A stretch of 64,000 bases of DNA from contig JAIVFH010000079.1 of the NCBI GenBank assembly GCA_025765595.1, positions 96,980 to 160,979 on the forward strand, given 5' to 3'. The stretch's first letter is position 1; the number at the start of each line of letters is the position of its first letter. The notes beneath the pieces are model-generated. The model ran no database searches and was not told the DNA's origin. It was given only the letters and a program-made list of their open reading frames with translations. Source of the stretch: Obelidium mucronatum (lineage: Eukaryota > Chytridiomycota > Chytridiomycetes > Chytridiales > Chytriomycetaceae). Shown piece by piece: positions 11,720-22,361 of this stretch. The position numbers and the translations under genes are program-made.

Positions 11720-12745
11720 GAGGCTGTTTCAAGTATTTTTTCTGCCATGTCTTTTTTTCGAAGAAAAGATTTGATTGGTTGGGAGAAAAAAAGAGATAAA
11801 TCATTTTCGTCATTTTTCAAAAGAGGTTCGGCACCTCTTTTGTCACCTCTTTTTCTGAAAAAGACCAACAAAAACGACCATCCATGCCTCCACTGACAGC
11901 AATCATTCTGGCATCCACAAGAATTGTTGTCACAGTGATTGCCACAAATGCAAGAGTCATTGTTGTGATTGCTTCAACACATGATGGGCAATCTTTCAGA
12001 AGCGGCTGTCAGCAAGCGATTTCAACAAGAACAAGTCAATAGCATATTACCAGGATCAATTCAAGGCAGAAACAAGGCTGTGCAAGTGGAAGTTTTGTGC
12101 GAATTGCAGAAATTGCCAAGTTGGCAGATTGAGATCAAGCCCGCCAACCTCTGGATTGGAAAAGCTATGTCAATATCAATCAATGATTGTGTTTCCTTGA
12201 ACTTGAATTATTGGGCTCATCCTAGGACACTGGATGAATCTGCAACTCACAGGATTGGAACGATGAGTCTACACCTTCAAGGAAGCCTGTGGTGAGTGAT
12301 CCAAGTACTCAATTCAATGTTTCAAAACTCTTTATTCAATTACCAACCACTGCCGCTGAGTGGGATGCCTCTCGGGAAGGTTTGAACTGATTGCAAAATC
12401 CCCAAATCTAATACTTGAAATTGATGGCTGTACTTCCAATCGAGTTTTGATTCTGAAGGAAAGAACTGCCATCATTTTCGTTCCCTTCTTCAATGCCTGC
12501 GATACGTTGCCTTGATTCCTAGGGGGGTTACCGTCTGACAGGCCCTGGACCAGCTTCAGAAGTCAAAATGTCCTGGATGCGACCGTTTGACATTTGCGAA
12601 ATAAGCGGCAATGGCTGGATGAGAACTGCAGCAGTTGCTGTGGTGGTTTTCTGTGTACATACTTGAAACACAAATTCAATAAAAGAGGTGACTCATCATT
12701 TATTTTCTTAAAAGACATTGAAATAAAAATACTTGAAACAGCCTC
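11720..12745. mobile_element. Non-autonomous PIF/Harbinger-like element in a hAT intron
   Basis: A perfect 21-bp inverted repeat (GAGGCTGTTTCAAGTATTTTT at 11720, its complement ending at 12745) is flanked by TAA (11717-11719 and 12746-12748). The 3-bp TWA target duplication and GG/GC-TGTTT-like ends fit PIF/Harbinger. There is no transposase inside; the 108-codon ORF near 12 kb shows no family. It lies wholly inside the intron between transposase exons, so it need not disrupt splicing. Confidence 0.8.
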
Positions 12746-14312
12746 TAAGCACTTTTATAGCCAAAGCTAACAACACAAGAACTGAAACAAGCCTTGGCCA
12801 AGTATGTCATCCTTGATGAAGCTCCCTTGAATGTCTGCGAAAGCGAGGGCTTTCGTCGAATGATGGCTGATTTGAGCCCCGATGTCAAACTTCCGGCACG
12901 TTCAACTTTAACTTCCTATATCAAGGAACTATACTCAAGTGGCCGTGACCAGCTCAAGCGTTTATTGGCAGAATCTGATTCAAAGGTGACAGCGAGAAAA
13001 AATTTTCTCCTTTTTTCTAACCATCGCAACACAAAGCTTTCAATCACATTGGATGTTTGGACAACCGCTGACAACAAAACAGCTTTCATGGGCATAACTG
13101 TTCATTGGATCAAGGCGTTCAAGCAGTTCTCCTGTGTTTTGGACATAGTTCCTATTTTTGGAAAACACACAGGGGCCAATCTGGCCCAGAAAGTCAAGCA
13201 GGTTGCGCGAGAACAATATCTGGAAACGGGTCTTCAGCATTACTACGGATAATGCAAGCAACAATGACACCATGATGGAGGAAATTGTTCGGTGTATTGT
13301 TGAGGATATGGAAGAACCACTAGACGATGAGCTTGAACTTCCGGAACCCAAGGAAACTGAATCGGCAGGAGAAGATACTGATAGCGAGAACAATTCAGAC
13401 AAAGAAGATGCAGATGACGGAGATGTTACTATGGATATGCACATCCGCTGCTGGGCACACATCATTGATTTGGCATCAAAAGGTATTAGATCTTAGTTGT
13501 TGCCTAAAAAAAAGCCATCAAAATCCAAAAACTAAAACCCTCTCAGGGTTTCTTTCTGCTCTGTCTGTCGACGGTTTTGCTGTGCAAAAACTGCATGCCT
13601 TTGTTGTTGCTGTTAAAGATTCACCACAGCACGTTGAAGCCTTGAAAAATACTTGCGAGAAAACCAAGACTCCATTTTTGATGGTTGTTCTTGATGTGTC
13701 AACATGGTGGTATTCCACTTTTGACATGATCGACCGAGCCTTACAGCTGAAGCCTGCTATTGCCCACATGATGGCCACAGATTCAGTTTACGAATCAATA
13801 GAGCTTTCCTCAAAGGATTGGTCCGCCTTGTTTTTCATTCATGAGTTTCTTGGACCTATCAAAAGCACTGTAAAGCTCTTGATGGGGAGTGGATATATCA
13901 CAGCTTCTGATACTATTCCTATGTATGATGAGCTCTTTTGCCATATTGGTGAGTTGTTGTAAATGTGGGTTGAATTTTGATTATTTTATTTAACTGAATG
14001 CCCTCAGACGTGAAGACACGCTTTGCAGCCACCACGTCATTTGGACAGAAACATACTGTTGAAGTCCAACAGGGGATTCTATCGGGCTTGAAAGGATTTG
14101 ATGATAAACTTCAAAAATACTGGCAAAAAGCGAGTACTTACTTGTCGATAAGCACTATTCTTCACCCATCCTATAACCTGGGCTACTTCATTGACAGAGT
14201 ACTCCAGATTATCAACAAAAATCCTGTGAAGAGAGTGTGGTCAGATTCAAAGAAGAGACGCAAAGCCAGAAAACCTATTCGAAAGGAATTCTTGACGCGT
14301 ACAAGGAATATC

Positions 14313-14576
14313 TGTTGGAATTTGGATAGTTTTTGGAAGGTTGTTGAAATTGATTGAAACTGAATTTGCGTTTCAGAATGGTTCAACACTGGGATTAAAT
14401 TTTTGGGCCTGGAATTCGTATTTAAGGAGTGGTTTTCCCCTTTGTTTTTCTTCATTGAATTCTGTGTTATTTATTTGGTTTGACACATACAAACAAATAG
14501 GTAAAATATATTAAGATTGAATTCTGTGTTATTTATTTGGTTTGACACATACAAACAAATAGAATATCCACCGACA
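14313..14576 (+). repeat. Copia-2 5' LTR with internal duplication
   Basis: 264 bp. The segment from ttgaattctgtg to caaatag occurs twice (about 14455-14500 and 14517-14562), separated by 16 bases. The 3' LTR has one copy, so the duplication arose after insertion. Confidence 0.9.
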
Positions 14577-14622
14577 CGTTATCAGCACCAAGTTCTACGA
14601 TTACGATTGCGATCCTTAGACT

Positions 14623-17600
14623 ATGGGCGACGATTTCTACAAGGCAATTCAGTCCTTTGAATCAAGAAGTGCCGATTGGCCGCATTTCTATTTAAAGTTT
14701 TCAACTGTCCTCGAAGCGAAAGATATATTGCATGTCTTGGACAAACCACCGACAGAAGCCAAGGATGAGACTGCTCTTGCGATTGCGGTGAAGCAATGGA
14801 AGCAAGACGATGCCAAGGCTAGGGCGTATTTGGTCGGCAAATTGGGTCGTGACGCTCTCAACCTCGTCGAGCACTGCAAGACTGTAGCGGATATGATTGC
14901 GGTCTTTAAAACTCAGTATGAATCGGATTCAGCGTCTTCGTCGTTGTCAAGACTGGATCGATTACTGGATGTGTCCTATAAAACTGGATCGGAGGTGTCA
15001 ACTTACCTCGGTACTATGAACGGGATATTCACTGAGATTGCTCACAATGGAGGCTTGGATATCGATAAATTGCATGCTACTCTGTTGTTGCGAGGCTTAC
15101 CTGACGATAACGATTGGCGTGGTTTCAAGACGGCCATCAGAGCGCAGGAAGAGTCGAATCTATCCAAGGAGAAGATTTCTCGCTTGGTAACCGAACATGC
15201 GAATGAATTGAGACGCAAGTCGGGTGGTGGTGTAGGTGGGACATTGAAGGGTGCCAAAGGCCAGACGGCTTTTGTGGCAGGAGATGATGAATGTTTCCGA
15301 TGTGGAAATTCAGGTCATCGTTGGAAAGATTGTAGAAGTAAGCCGAAGCCTGGTTGGAAGGATCGGTCAGCGGGTGGAAAGGGAAAGGCAATGACAGCCC
15401 AACCTGTGAAGAAGGAAAAATCGTCAAAAAGGGCGGTTAGCTTTTCATTTATGGCAAATGATAAGTTAGTATCGGATGTTGGATCTGGTTTATGGATCGA
15501 CGATCTGGGGGCGACGAAAACTTACTGTTTTGATCGTCGGGTCTTCAAATCTTATGAAGATTATGTTGGAAATGTTAAAGTGGGTAACAATGAGGAGTTA
15601 AAAATTAGCGGTGTGGGTATGGTGGAGTTTAAGTCAGTGTTGACAGATGGTTCTGTGACTACTATTACCTTGGAAAGGGTTTACCACGTACCGGACATGG
15701 CAGCAAACCTCGTTTCGACATCAAGTTTGGATGCGAAGGGTGTTACAACGGAGTCGTCAAAGGGAATTCGCCGCTTTATGTTGAATGGCGTGGAATTCAT
15801 GCATTCTGTGAAGAATCGCGACGGGCTCTGGATTCTTGCTATTGAACCTAAAAATGCTTCTTCGCACATTGGGTTAGTAGCAGCTGATCTAAAATTGTGG
15901 CATCAGCGGTTGGGGCATTTAGGTCTCGACAATATGAAACGTTTGCAAGGAATGGTAAACGGACTTACCTTGTCTAAAAAGGATTTGGACGAAGGATTGG
16001 GCTTCTGCACGGCTTGTGTGGAAGGAAAACATCAGCGACGCAGTTTTAAAGCATCAACCAATGAGCGTGCGAAGAACCCAATGGATTTAATCCATATTGA
16101 TTGGGTAATTGTCAATGTACCTGGGTTGGATGGCGAAACGTTGGCGTTGGTAATGACGGATGATTGTACTGGAATGCGGTTTTCATTTCCGGTAAATCAA
16201 CGCTCTGGTCTTCAATTGGTCAAGATTTTCAAGGCTTGGCAACCATGGGCTGAACGTCAATCGGGTCACAAGTTAAAGTGTATTCGATCTGATAATGGGA
16301 AAGAATTCAAGGAGGGCGAATTTGCGCGCTACTTGGAGAATTTGGGTGTGGAACAGCAGTTTATTGTTCCATACGAACACGAACAAAATGGAGTTGCCGA
16401 AGGTTCAATTCGGATCCTGTTCGAAAAGGCACGCACGGCGCTATTGGACACCAAGAAACTACCGTTGAAGTATTGGGGTAAAGCGTTGACGTGTATGACT
16501 TACGTGGCAAATAGGTCGCCGTATGCGGACTTGAAAGTTACACCGATTGAGGGGTTTACTGGAGTTAAACCGGATTTTGGGAAAATGCCATTGTGGGTGT
16601 TTGGAGCTGCTTGTTGGGCGAAAGTGCCAAAGGAGCTGGTTAGGGGTAAAAAGAAGTTAAACTCGCGCTCGAGAGCATGTTTATTTCTTAATTACGTGCA
16701 AGGCGGACATGCCTATGAGGTTGTGGATGTTGATTCGAAAGAGGTTTTTGTTACCACAAACCTGAAGTTTGATGAACGCGGTGATTCTTTTGAGGGAAAA
16801 TTTCCGGAAGAATTGGATGACATGTGCGATTTGTTGAGTGGAAGTGATGGAGAAGATGAAGATTATAAAGTAGCTCGTGTGGACGAGGGGGTGATGGGAG
16901 TTGGTGAAATAGATGAGGATGATGTACCTGATGAAGCAACGGATTACGCTTCTGAATATGGAACGGCGCCATCGCCAGCATCATCAACTACAACGTCAAT
17001 ATTTGGAACTCCTACCTCAGCTACGGCGTCTTCGGGTCCGTCTACACCAACTCAGTCGCGTCCACGTCGATCTATCTTGAAAAAGAACTACAATGAGGAT
17101 TCGGAAGATGAGTATGGGCATTTTGCTTACGCTATAACAGTCCCTAGAACCTATCAGGATTTACTGCGGCTGAGTCCTGAAGAACAGCGGATGTGGCGTT
17201 TATCAATGGAAAAAGAATACGATGCACTTACCGAGGATCATGACACATGGGATTTGACAGCCGATAAGCCAAGAGATAAGAAGGCATTGCCATCGACTTG
17301 GGCTTTTGCAAAGAAAGAGGGTCCGACGGTTCTACCAGAGGAAGCTCGCAAGTCTCGCTTGTGTGTGCGAGGAGATTTGCAAACATATGGGGTTGATTAC
17401 CTCGAAACGTTCGCACCGGTTGCGAAGTTGGCGGCCATTCGGGTCGTTTTTGTATTGGCGGTTGCGTGGAAAATGGAAATTCACCAATCTGATGTTAAAG
17501 GTGCGTTTGTCAATGCGGACTTGGAAGGAGAAGAAGTCTGGATGAAGCAACCACCGGGTTTTGAAAAGTTTGGGCCTAATGGGGAAACTTTGTACTGTTA

Positions 17601-18723
17601 CCTGAAGAAGGCACTGTATGGTTTGCGTCAAGCGGGAAACTGTTGGCGAAAAATGTTGAAAGCATTTATGGAAAGTATTGGATACTTAGCACTTATCGCG
17701 GAGAAGTGTATTTTTGTGAAATTTAGTACGGTTTCTGGGAAACCAATTATCATCATCGTCTGGGTCGATGATATACTGGCGTTATTCTGCAAATTGGATC
17801 GAGAGGAATTCGATCGATTCTGGAAGGCGTTTACGACCAAGTTTACGGTTAAGGACTTGGGGAGTGTAGCACGGTACGTTGGAACAACTATCAAAAGGAA
17901 TGTTGAGGAAGGGTGGTTATCGATTGATCAGACTTCGTCCGTTGTGGAGATTGTAGGAGAGTATCGATTGCTAAATGGGAAGGAGCGGAAGACTCCGTTT
18001 CCAACTGGTGTGCGACTGGAGAAGTTTGCCGAAGGAGACGTTGAGACGGAACACAACTACCGTAGTCTTGTTGGGAAACTGATGTATCCGATGGTTTGGT
18101 CGCGACCGGAGTTGAGTTTTTACCTTGGAGCTTTGGGTAAACACAACTCGAAGGCGAGTACGGCACACTGGAATGCTGGACTGGAAGTTGTTCGTTATTT
18201 GTCAGCAACTTCAAATTACGGTCTTCACTACAAAGACAATGGTCACTTGAATCTGGAAGTTTGGGTGGATTCTGATTGGGCTGGAGATTTGCAGACAGGT
18301 AAATCAGTCTGGAGCTACCAAGTGTTCTTGGGAGGCAATCTTGTAAGTTGGAAAAGCAAGCAGGACTCTATTACCTCAACATCGACAGCAATGGCGGAAA
18401 TCGCGGCAATCTTTTATGGTCTTGGTGAAGGACTCTGGCTGATGGAATTGTTGAAGGAACTTGGAATCGACATCAAATCCTTCAAAATCTACAGCGATAA
18501 TATGCCTGCAGTTAAGATTGCGAATAGTGATAAGGCATTGGAACGGATTAAGCACGAAGTGGTTCGCGTGGAATTTATTCGCGATCATGTTCGATCCGGA
18601 AGTGTTACAGTTGGTCACGTCGCGGGGATAGAGAATTGTTCGGATATTGGAACGAAGAATTTACCGTATCCACCGTTCGCGAAACACAGGGAGTTCATGG
18701 GGGTACGACCTGTTAGTGGCTAA
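14623..18723 (+). CDS. Copia-2 Gag-Pol polyprotein
   Basis: One uninterrupted 1,366-residue frame in Ty1/copia order. Gag lies at about 1-220 and the zinc knuckle CFRCGNSGHRWKDC near 225. The protease region WIDDLGATKTYC lies near 290; this is D-L-G where D-S/T-G is expected. The pre-integrase HHCC (LWHQRLGH ... CTACVEGKH) follows near 425. The integrase D,D,E lie in LIHIDW, IRSDNGKEF and QNGVAEG. RT has QSDVKGAFVNAD and VWVDDILALF, and RNase H has VDSDWAGD, TAMAEIAAI and IYSDNMPA. The start ATG follows the LTR by 46 bases. The frame is full length; the odd protease residue may disable processing. Confidence 0.93.
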   Translation: MGDDFYKAIQSFESRSADWPHFYLKFSTVLEAKDILHVLDKPPTEAKDETALAIAVKQWKQDDAKARAYLVGKLGRDALNLVEHCKTVADMIAVFKTQYESDSASSSLSRLDRLLDVSYKTGSEVSTYLGTMNGIFTEIAHNGGLDIDKLHATLLLRGLPDDNDWRGFKTAIRAQEESNLSKEKISRLVTEHANELRRKSGGGVGGTLKGAKGQTAFVAGDDECFRCGNSGHRWKDCRSKPKPGWKDRSAGGKGKAMTAQPVKKEKSSKRAVSFSFMANDKLVSDVGSGLWIDDLGATKTYCFDRRVFKSYEDYVGNVKVGNNEELKISGVGMVEFKSVLTDGSVTTITLERVYHVPDMAANLVSTSSLDAKGVTTESSKGIRRFMLNGVEFMHSVKNRDGLWILAIEPKNASSHIGLVAADLKLWHQRLGHLGLDNMKRLQGMVNGLTLSKKDLDEGLGFCTACVEGKHQRRSFKASTNERAKNPMDLIHIDWVIVNVPGLDGETLALVMTDDCTGMRFSFPVNQRSGLQLVKIFKAWQPWAERQSGHKLKCIRSDNGKEFKEGEFARYLENLGVEQQFIVPYEHEQNGVAEGSIRILFEKARTALLDTKKLPLKYWGKALTCMTYVANRSPYADLKVTPIEGFTGVKPDFGKMPLWVFGAACWAKVPKELVRGKKKLNSRSRACLFLNYVQGGHAYEVVDVDSKEVFVTTNLKFDERGDSFEGKFPEELDDMCDLLSGSDGEDEDYKVARVDEGVMGVGEIDEDDVPDEATDYASEYGTAPSPASSTTTSIFGTPTSATASSGPSTPTQSRPRRSILKKNYNEDSEDEYGHFAYAITVPRTYQDLLRLSPEEQRMWRLSMEKEYDALTEDHDTWDLTADKPRDKKALPSTWAFAKKEGPTVLPEEARKSRLCVRGDLQTYGVDYLETFAPVAKLAAIRVVFVLAVAWKMEIHQSDVKGAFVNADLEGEEVWMKQPPGFEKFGPNGETLYCYLKKALYGLRQAGNCWRKMLKAFMESIGYLALIAEKCIFVKFSTVSGKPIIIIVWVDDILALFCKLDREEFDRFWKAFTTKFTVKDLGSVARYVGTTIKRNVEEGWLSIDQTSSVVEIVGEYRLLNGKERKTPFPTGVRLEKFAEGDVETEHNYRSLVGKLMYPMVWSRPELSFYLGALGKHNSKASTAHWNAGLEVVRYLSATSNYGLHYKDNGHLNLEVWVDSDWAGDLQTGKSVWSYQVFLGGNLVSWKSKQDSITSTSTAMAEIAAIFYGLGEGLWLMELLKELGIDIKSFKIYSDNMPAVKIANSDKALERIKHEVVRVEFIRDHVRSGSVTVGHVAGIENCSDIGTKNLPYPPFAKHREFMGVRPVSG

Positions 18724-18784
18724 AGAAGTTCAGTGAAGTGTTTGGGGGTTGTTCATCGCAAGTTAAAGTACGAATTAGGGGGTG

Positions 18785-18986
18785 TGTTGGAATTTGGATA
18801 GTTTTTGGAAGGTTGTTGAAATTGGTTGAAACTGAATTTGCGTTTCAGAATGGTTCAACACTGGGATTAAATTTTTGGGCCTGGAATTCGTATTTAAGGA
18901 GTGGTTTTCCCCTTTGTTTTTCTTCATTGAATTCTGTGTTATTTATTTGGTTTGACACATACAAACAAATAGAATATCCACCGACA
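18785..18986 (+). repeat. Copia-2 3' LTR
   Basis: 202 bp, TGTTGG...CCGACA, followed by the target duplication atatc at 18987-18991. Confidence 0.92.
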
Positions 18987-19624
18987 ATATCTACAAAAAG
19001 CAGTATTTGAAGAAAACTACAGTTCAGAATGCAGAAATTCACCTACAGAATGCCAGACTTGGTAGTTTAGACAATAATTTTCAACACTACAACCTTATCT
19101 TCGGAGCGCGGAGAAGGAAATGTCTGGATGTTGAAGTTGAAGTAGGGTCAACAAATGAACTTGAACAGTTTGGAAATGATATCCACATCATTCATGGTGT
19201 CTGCTAATTCATGTTTTTGTGTGTGTTAGTTACATGAAGCTTCGCCAAGTTTATGATGTTGATCCATTGAAGTGGTGGCAAGCACACAAACAGGAATTCC
19301 CAACCTTATCAAAGATGGCCGTGGACTTTTTGGCATATCCGGCATCGTCTGTTCCTGCAGAGAGACTGTTCTCAGATGCTGGCAATATCATCTCTGAAAA
19401 GCGCAATTGGTTGACATTGGACATGTCACAGGCTTTAATCTGTACTCACAGTTGGTATGGTAGCGGTCTGCTTAACTTCAATACCTGCGAAGCGGTGCGC
19501 CTTGCCTTAACCCACTACACCAATATTGGTGGTGGTGACACATAAAACAGTTTGTGTGAGTAGATCGCAGAAATAAAATAACAATCTGACAATCCCGTCT
19601 ATCTCCCCCCCCCCCCCCCCCCCT

Positions 19625-19729
19625 CTACCTGACCTGCACCTGGGTGACCAGGTCTGACCTTTGGTTGACCAGGTAAATCCGATGACTCATACCTGCAGGT
19701 ACCGGGTTTTCACCAGGTACCCATCCCAA
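19625..19729. repeat. hAT right terminal and subterminal repeats
   Basis: Seven or more ACCTG/CAGGT motifs, ending in CCCATCCCAA, the partner of the left end. It lies just after a run of about 17 C. Confidence 0.7.
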
Positions 19730-19737
19730 GTTGTTAA

Positions 19738-20414
19738 TTGAGTTTTCGCAAACGCGGCGACGATCAAGGCTGATTTGTGTCTGATTCACCAATGATTGGG
19801 TCACCAGCACTTGACGGCAATGATTTATCCTGGTTCGGTTAATTCTGATCAGTTTAAGTTGATTTTGATTGACGACAAGCATCAATGCGATCCGTGTGTC
19901 GCTGGGAAGTTTAAGTTGGCCAAAGTTGGTTGGACTGTAATCAAGGCAACTGGCCCAGGCAAAATGTTACAGGCAAATTTGCGGACGGTTTCTATTATAA
20001 CAGTCAGGTGTGCCATTATTTTCTAATTGTCGTGGATGATTTCTCGCGTTTCTCCTTCTTAAGGTTACTTCAACACAAGTCGCATGTGTTAGCCAAACTA
20101 TTAGTAGTGATGGCTTTAATTGAACAGACTGTGAACCAAGAATTGCTTCATAGAACTCTGCAAAGTTAGAGGGATTATGGTTGAGACCATTGTGGTGAAT
20201 TATCCACACATGGATGCAGTCGCTGAGCGGACTATTGGATGCAGTCGCTGAGCGGACTATTGGTCATGTGAAGAGTGTGTCTTGCACAATTCATATTCAT
20301 ACGTTGTTCTCCAAAGAAGCGTGAACAGCTGTTGACGGACCTCAGAGAAATGGTTTGGAATGCTGTTGTTGTCATGTTTAATTTATGTTGCGTATCTAAT
20401 ACAACAACCATTCA
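19738..20414 (+). pseudogene. Copia-1 relic, pre-integrase and integrase (middle piece)
   Basis: Reading on from the hAT site gives VFANAATIKADLCLIHQ, LGHQHL, then HQCDPCVAGKFKLAKVG (the HHCC zinc module). In another frame FLIVVDDFSRFSFLRLL and HMDAVAERTIG follow, typical of the Copia integrase core. Stops and frameshifts are frequent. It ends near 20414, where a TIR element begins; the matching downstream part lies at 27425. Confidence 0.75.
20211..20260 (+). repeat. 25-bp perfect tandem duplication in the Copia-1 integrase
   Basis: tggatgcagtcgctgagcgg plus actat occurs twice back to back; 25 bases shift the reading frame. Confidence 0.9.
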
Positions 20415-20421
20415 TATTATT

Positions 20422-21116
20422 ATTATGCGTTTTATGATAAAATGGATTCCCTCGCTTTTTCCTCCGGAGCAAAAATGATACCTCCGTTGCTCCGACGAGA
20501 GTGCAGCACTTACAAACCACGCCCTCGGTGCTTCTCCATGGTATATATTAGTAATATATGTAGGTTTCAGAGAGAAAAGCCGTCTTAGATTTGTTGTTTC
20601 GACGATATTCAGGTGGAAATGGTCAAAGTAAGACAACCATCACTACAGCCATCACTAAAATTTCAAATGCAATACAACCAGCGTCTCATTAAATAAAAAA
20701 ATTCCATTTATTGGCATTAACTTGGCATTAAGTTCTTCACCAATTTCGAAAGTTGATGTAGATGCCCTCCTCCTGTTCAACTCATAATTTCCCCCAGTCG
20801 GTAGTCTCTTCGGTACTTCTTGCCAATTTCGATTTGCTGTAGATTGGTTGGTTTGCGCGCTGAAGCCAGAAGCAGCAACAGCAAGGCCATTGCTTTGTTT
20901 TCTGGTAGTCTGTCTTCATTGGCGCCTTCTTTTGACACCAGTGCATGAAGCCGACGGTTCCACAGATTGTACGGGGTGTTCTTGGGTAAAGCTCGAGGAT
21001 GGGCGGTGCATTCTGGTTGTCACAGACATTTGTCGGAAGAAGAAGTTGAGAGCAATTTCCAATTTTTGTCCCTTTTCTACCTCCGAGGGATTTCAATTTT
21101 TCATAAAACGCATAAT
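20422..21116. mobile_element. Small TIR element (about 695 bp)
   Basis: attatgcgttttatg at 20422-20436 is the exact complement of 21102-21116. The inverted similarity continues inward (AAAATGGATTCCCTC versus AAATTGAAATCCCTC). The flanking trinucleotide att on both sides may be the TSD, but the A/T context makes this uncertain. No transposase inside. Confidence 0.6.
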
Positions 21117-21120
21117 ATTA

Positions 21121-21557
21121 CAGATTCAGGAAGTTGAAGATGAAAAAGCAGAGAAGAAGGGAAAGAAAGAGAAGGATACGGAAAAGAGGGAAGTGAATGG
21201 AGCTAAAATCAGAGAGACAGCAATTCTACGGCTGAAAGACAAGAAAACCCCTCAAAAAAAGCCTTGATGAAACTGAGGAGAATACTGAGCCGCCATTGTC
21301 ATCCTCTAGTGCCCCATCATCTGCAAAGACGATGGCCTCAATGGAGTCCACTGCCAGAAGCCTGTTCGACGCCTTTCAAGAAGATAGACATGCCGACAAG
21401 GAATCTTCTGTTGAGGAGCAAAGATTGCAAGCAAGGGAGCTGGATCTACAGAGTTGTAAGCTTGAATTGGAGGAGGCTAGGTTGGAATTGGACAAACTTT
21501 GCCAGCAACAGCAAGACCAATTGATCAACAGTATCATTGCAAAGCTTATGGACAAGT
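21121..21557 (+). pseudogene. Coiled-coil protein fragment (C-terminal part)
   Basis: A Lys/Glu-rich segment (EVEDEKAEKKGKKEKDTEKRE) runs into an A7 run near 21255, where the frame shifts. It continues as SLDETEENTEPPLSSSSAPS and a Leu/Glu/Gln-rich helix (RLQARELDLQSCKLELEEA) to a stop at 21557. Such tails are common in Myb/trihelix partner proteins of PIF/Harbinger elements, and a Harbinger transposase follows, but no Myb domain is visible here. The 5' part is missing, apparently cut by the adjacent TIR element. Confidence 0.4.
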
Positions 21558-22081
21558 GAATTGTGAATTATTATTTAGTATTGGTATCTTATTATTATTA
21601 TTATAATTAACACGCATTCTCTTGTTATGTTACGAATGAGTTATTACGCGCGACTCGCACGATGGAAACCCAGGCTTGATCCCCATAGTAACATTTTACT
21701 TTAAGTTTCTATTTTTGTATTTGTCATCTTTGATTTGTGATTTTATCAACCTTTTCAGTTTCATCTTTGTGATATCATTCTTGATTTCACATATTATTGT
21801 GCCATCACTCTTGTTATCACAGTTTCAGTTTGATTTTCAGCTTTTTTTCTGTTTTGAACTTTTATCATTTGTACTTCCAGAACTTGCATAAATAGCAAGG
21901 TTTCTGCTCTGAGTTTTAGTTCAGTTTCAATACATTCTGTGTTAGTTTTACAGTTTTGTAACTCTTCAATTCTGTCTCTCATGATCTCAAGCCGTTATTG
22001 GTCAAGCCCTCGTGCCCCCTAAGCCCTCGTGCCTTCAAGAACCCTTAAGTCTTTTATTGACTATCTGGTTCTAACATGTTA
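21558..22081. other. A/T-rich non-coding stretch
   Basis: No gene seen. It includes a TTATTA run near 21587-21605 and a short tandem (aagccctcgtgcc, twice near 22003-22032). Confidence 0.4.
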
Positions 22082-22361
22082 TTAATATTCCACTGCTTCA
22101 TCTTCAGGAGGATCTTCTGGAGGAGGAGAGGAGTGGAGATAGTTGTGGACAGTTGGCGGGGTGAGGTTGAAGAACCTGGAGATCTCATTGGACCCACGGC
22201 AACACGTTAGCAGATTTGTCAACAGGGCAGCCACACAGTAATAAACTCCAACTGGCTGCAGCCACAGCTTAAGGTTTTTATGGAAGTCCACAAAAGCCCA
22301 GTTGGCAGCAATGAGACCAAACCTCCATTCTACTGTCACACAAACAGAGCTCATAAGGCTA

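Larger units (their letters stand above)
14313..18986 (+). mobile_element. Copia-2 LTR retrotransposon, nearly intact and young
   Basis: Direct LTRs TGTTGG...CCGACA are flanked by the 5-bp duplication atatc (14308-14312, 18987-18991). Over shared positions the two LTRs differ by one base (a/g about 30 bases in). The 5' LTR has an extra 62-bp tandem segment. A purine tract (attaggggg) precedes the 3' LTR. Removing the element joins the hAT transposase frame. Confidence 0.93.
11202..19543 (+). pseudogene. hAT transposase, broken by two insertions and a frameshift
   Basis: The N-terminal exon (to 11680) has a BED-like region ending NLKYHMESQH but with only one clear Cys (VPCSW). After an intron at 11681-12763 come LSITLDVWTTADNKTAF and then, one frame away (shift near 13210), ITTDNASNN and RCWAHIIDLA. 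Further exons (13549-13943, 14008-14312) carry LDVSTWWYSTFDM and ILHPSYNLGYF. Copia-2 splits the last of these. The gene resumes at 18992, and 19219-19543 holds the hAT dimerisation domain (FLAYPASSVPAERLFSDAG). A catalytic Asp lies in TLDVW and TTDNAS. The frameshift and Copia insertion make it inactive. Confidence 0.8.
1632..19729 (+). mobile_element. hAT transposon with nested insertions (18.1 kb)
   Basis: The ends are TAGGGATGG at 1632 and the complement of TTGGGATGG ending at 19729. They are flanked by the identical 8-mer gttgttaa (1624-1631, 19730-19737), the TSD length of hAT elements. Removing the element joins the Copia-1 reading frame. Both termini are dense in CAGGT/ACCTG hexamers, probable transposase binding sites, and a run of about 17 C lies near 19607-19623. 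The transposase gene occupies roughly 11.2-19.55 kb. The length is inflated by at least three later insertions: the Plavaka set, a PIF/Harbinger-like element and Copia-2. Confidence 0.85.

Noticed and set aside
19607..19623. Poly-C run as a telomere or origin signal
   Set aside because: Single homopolymer in the hAT end region; no repeated unit.
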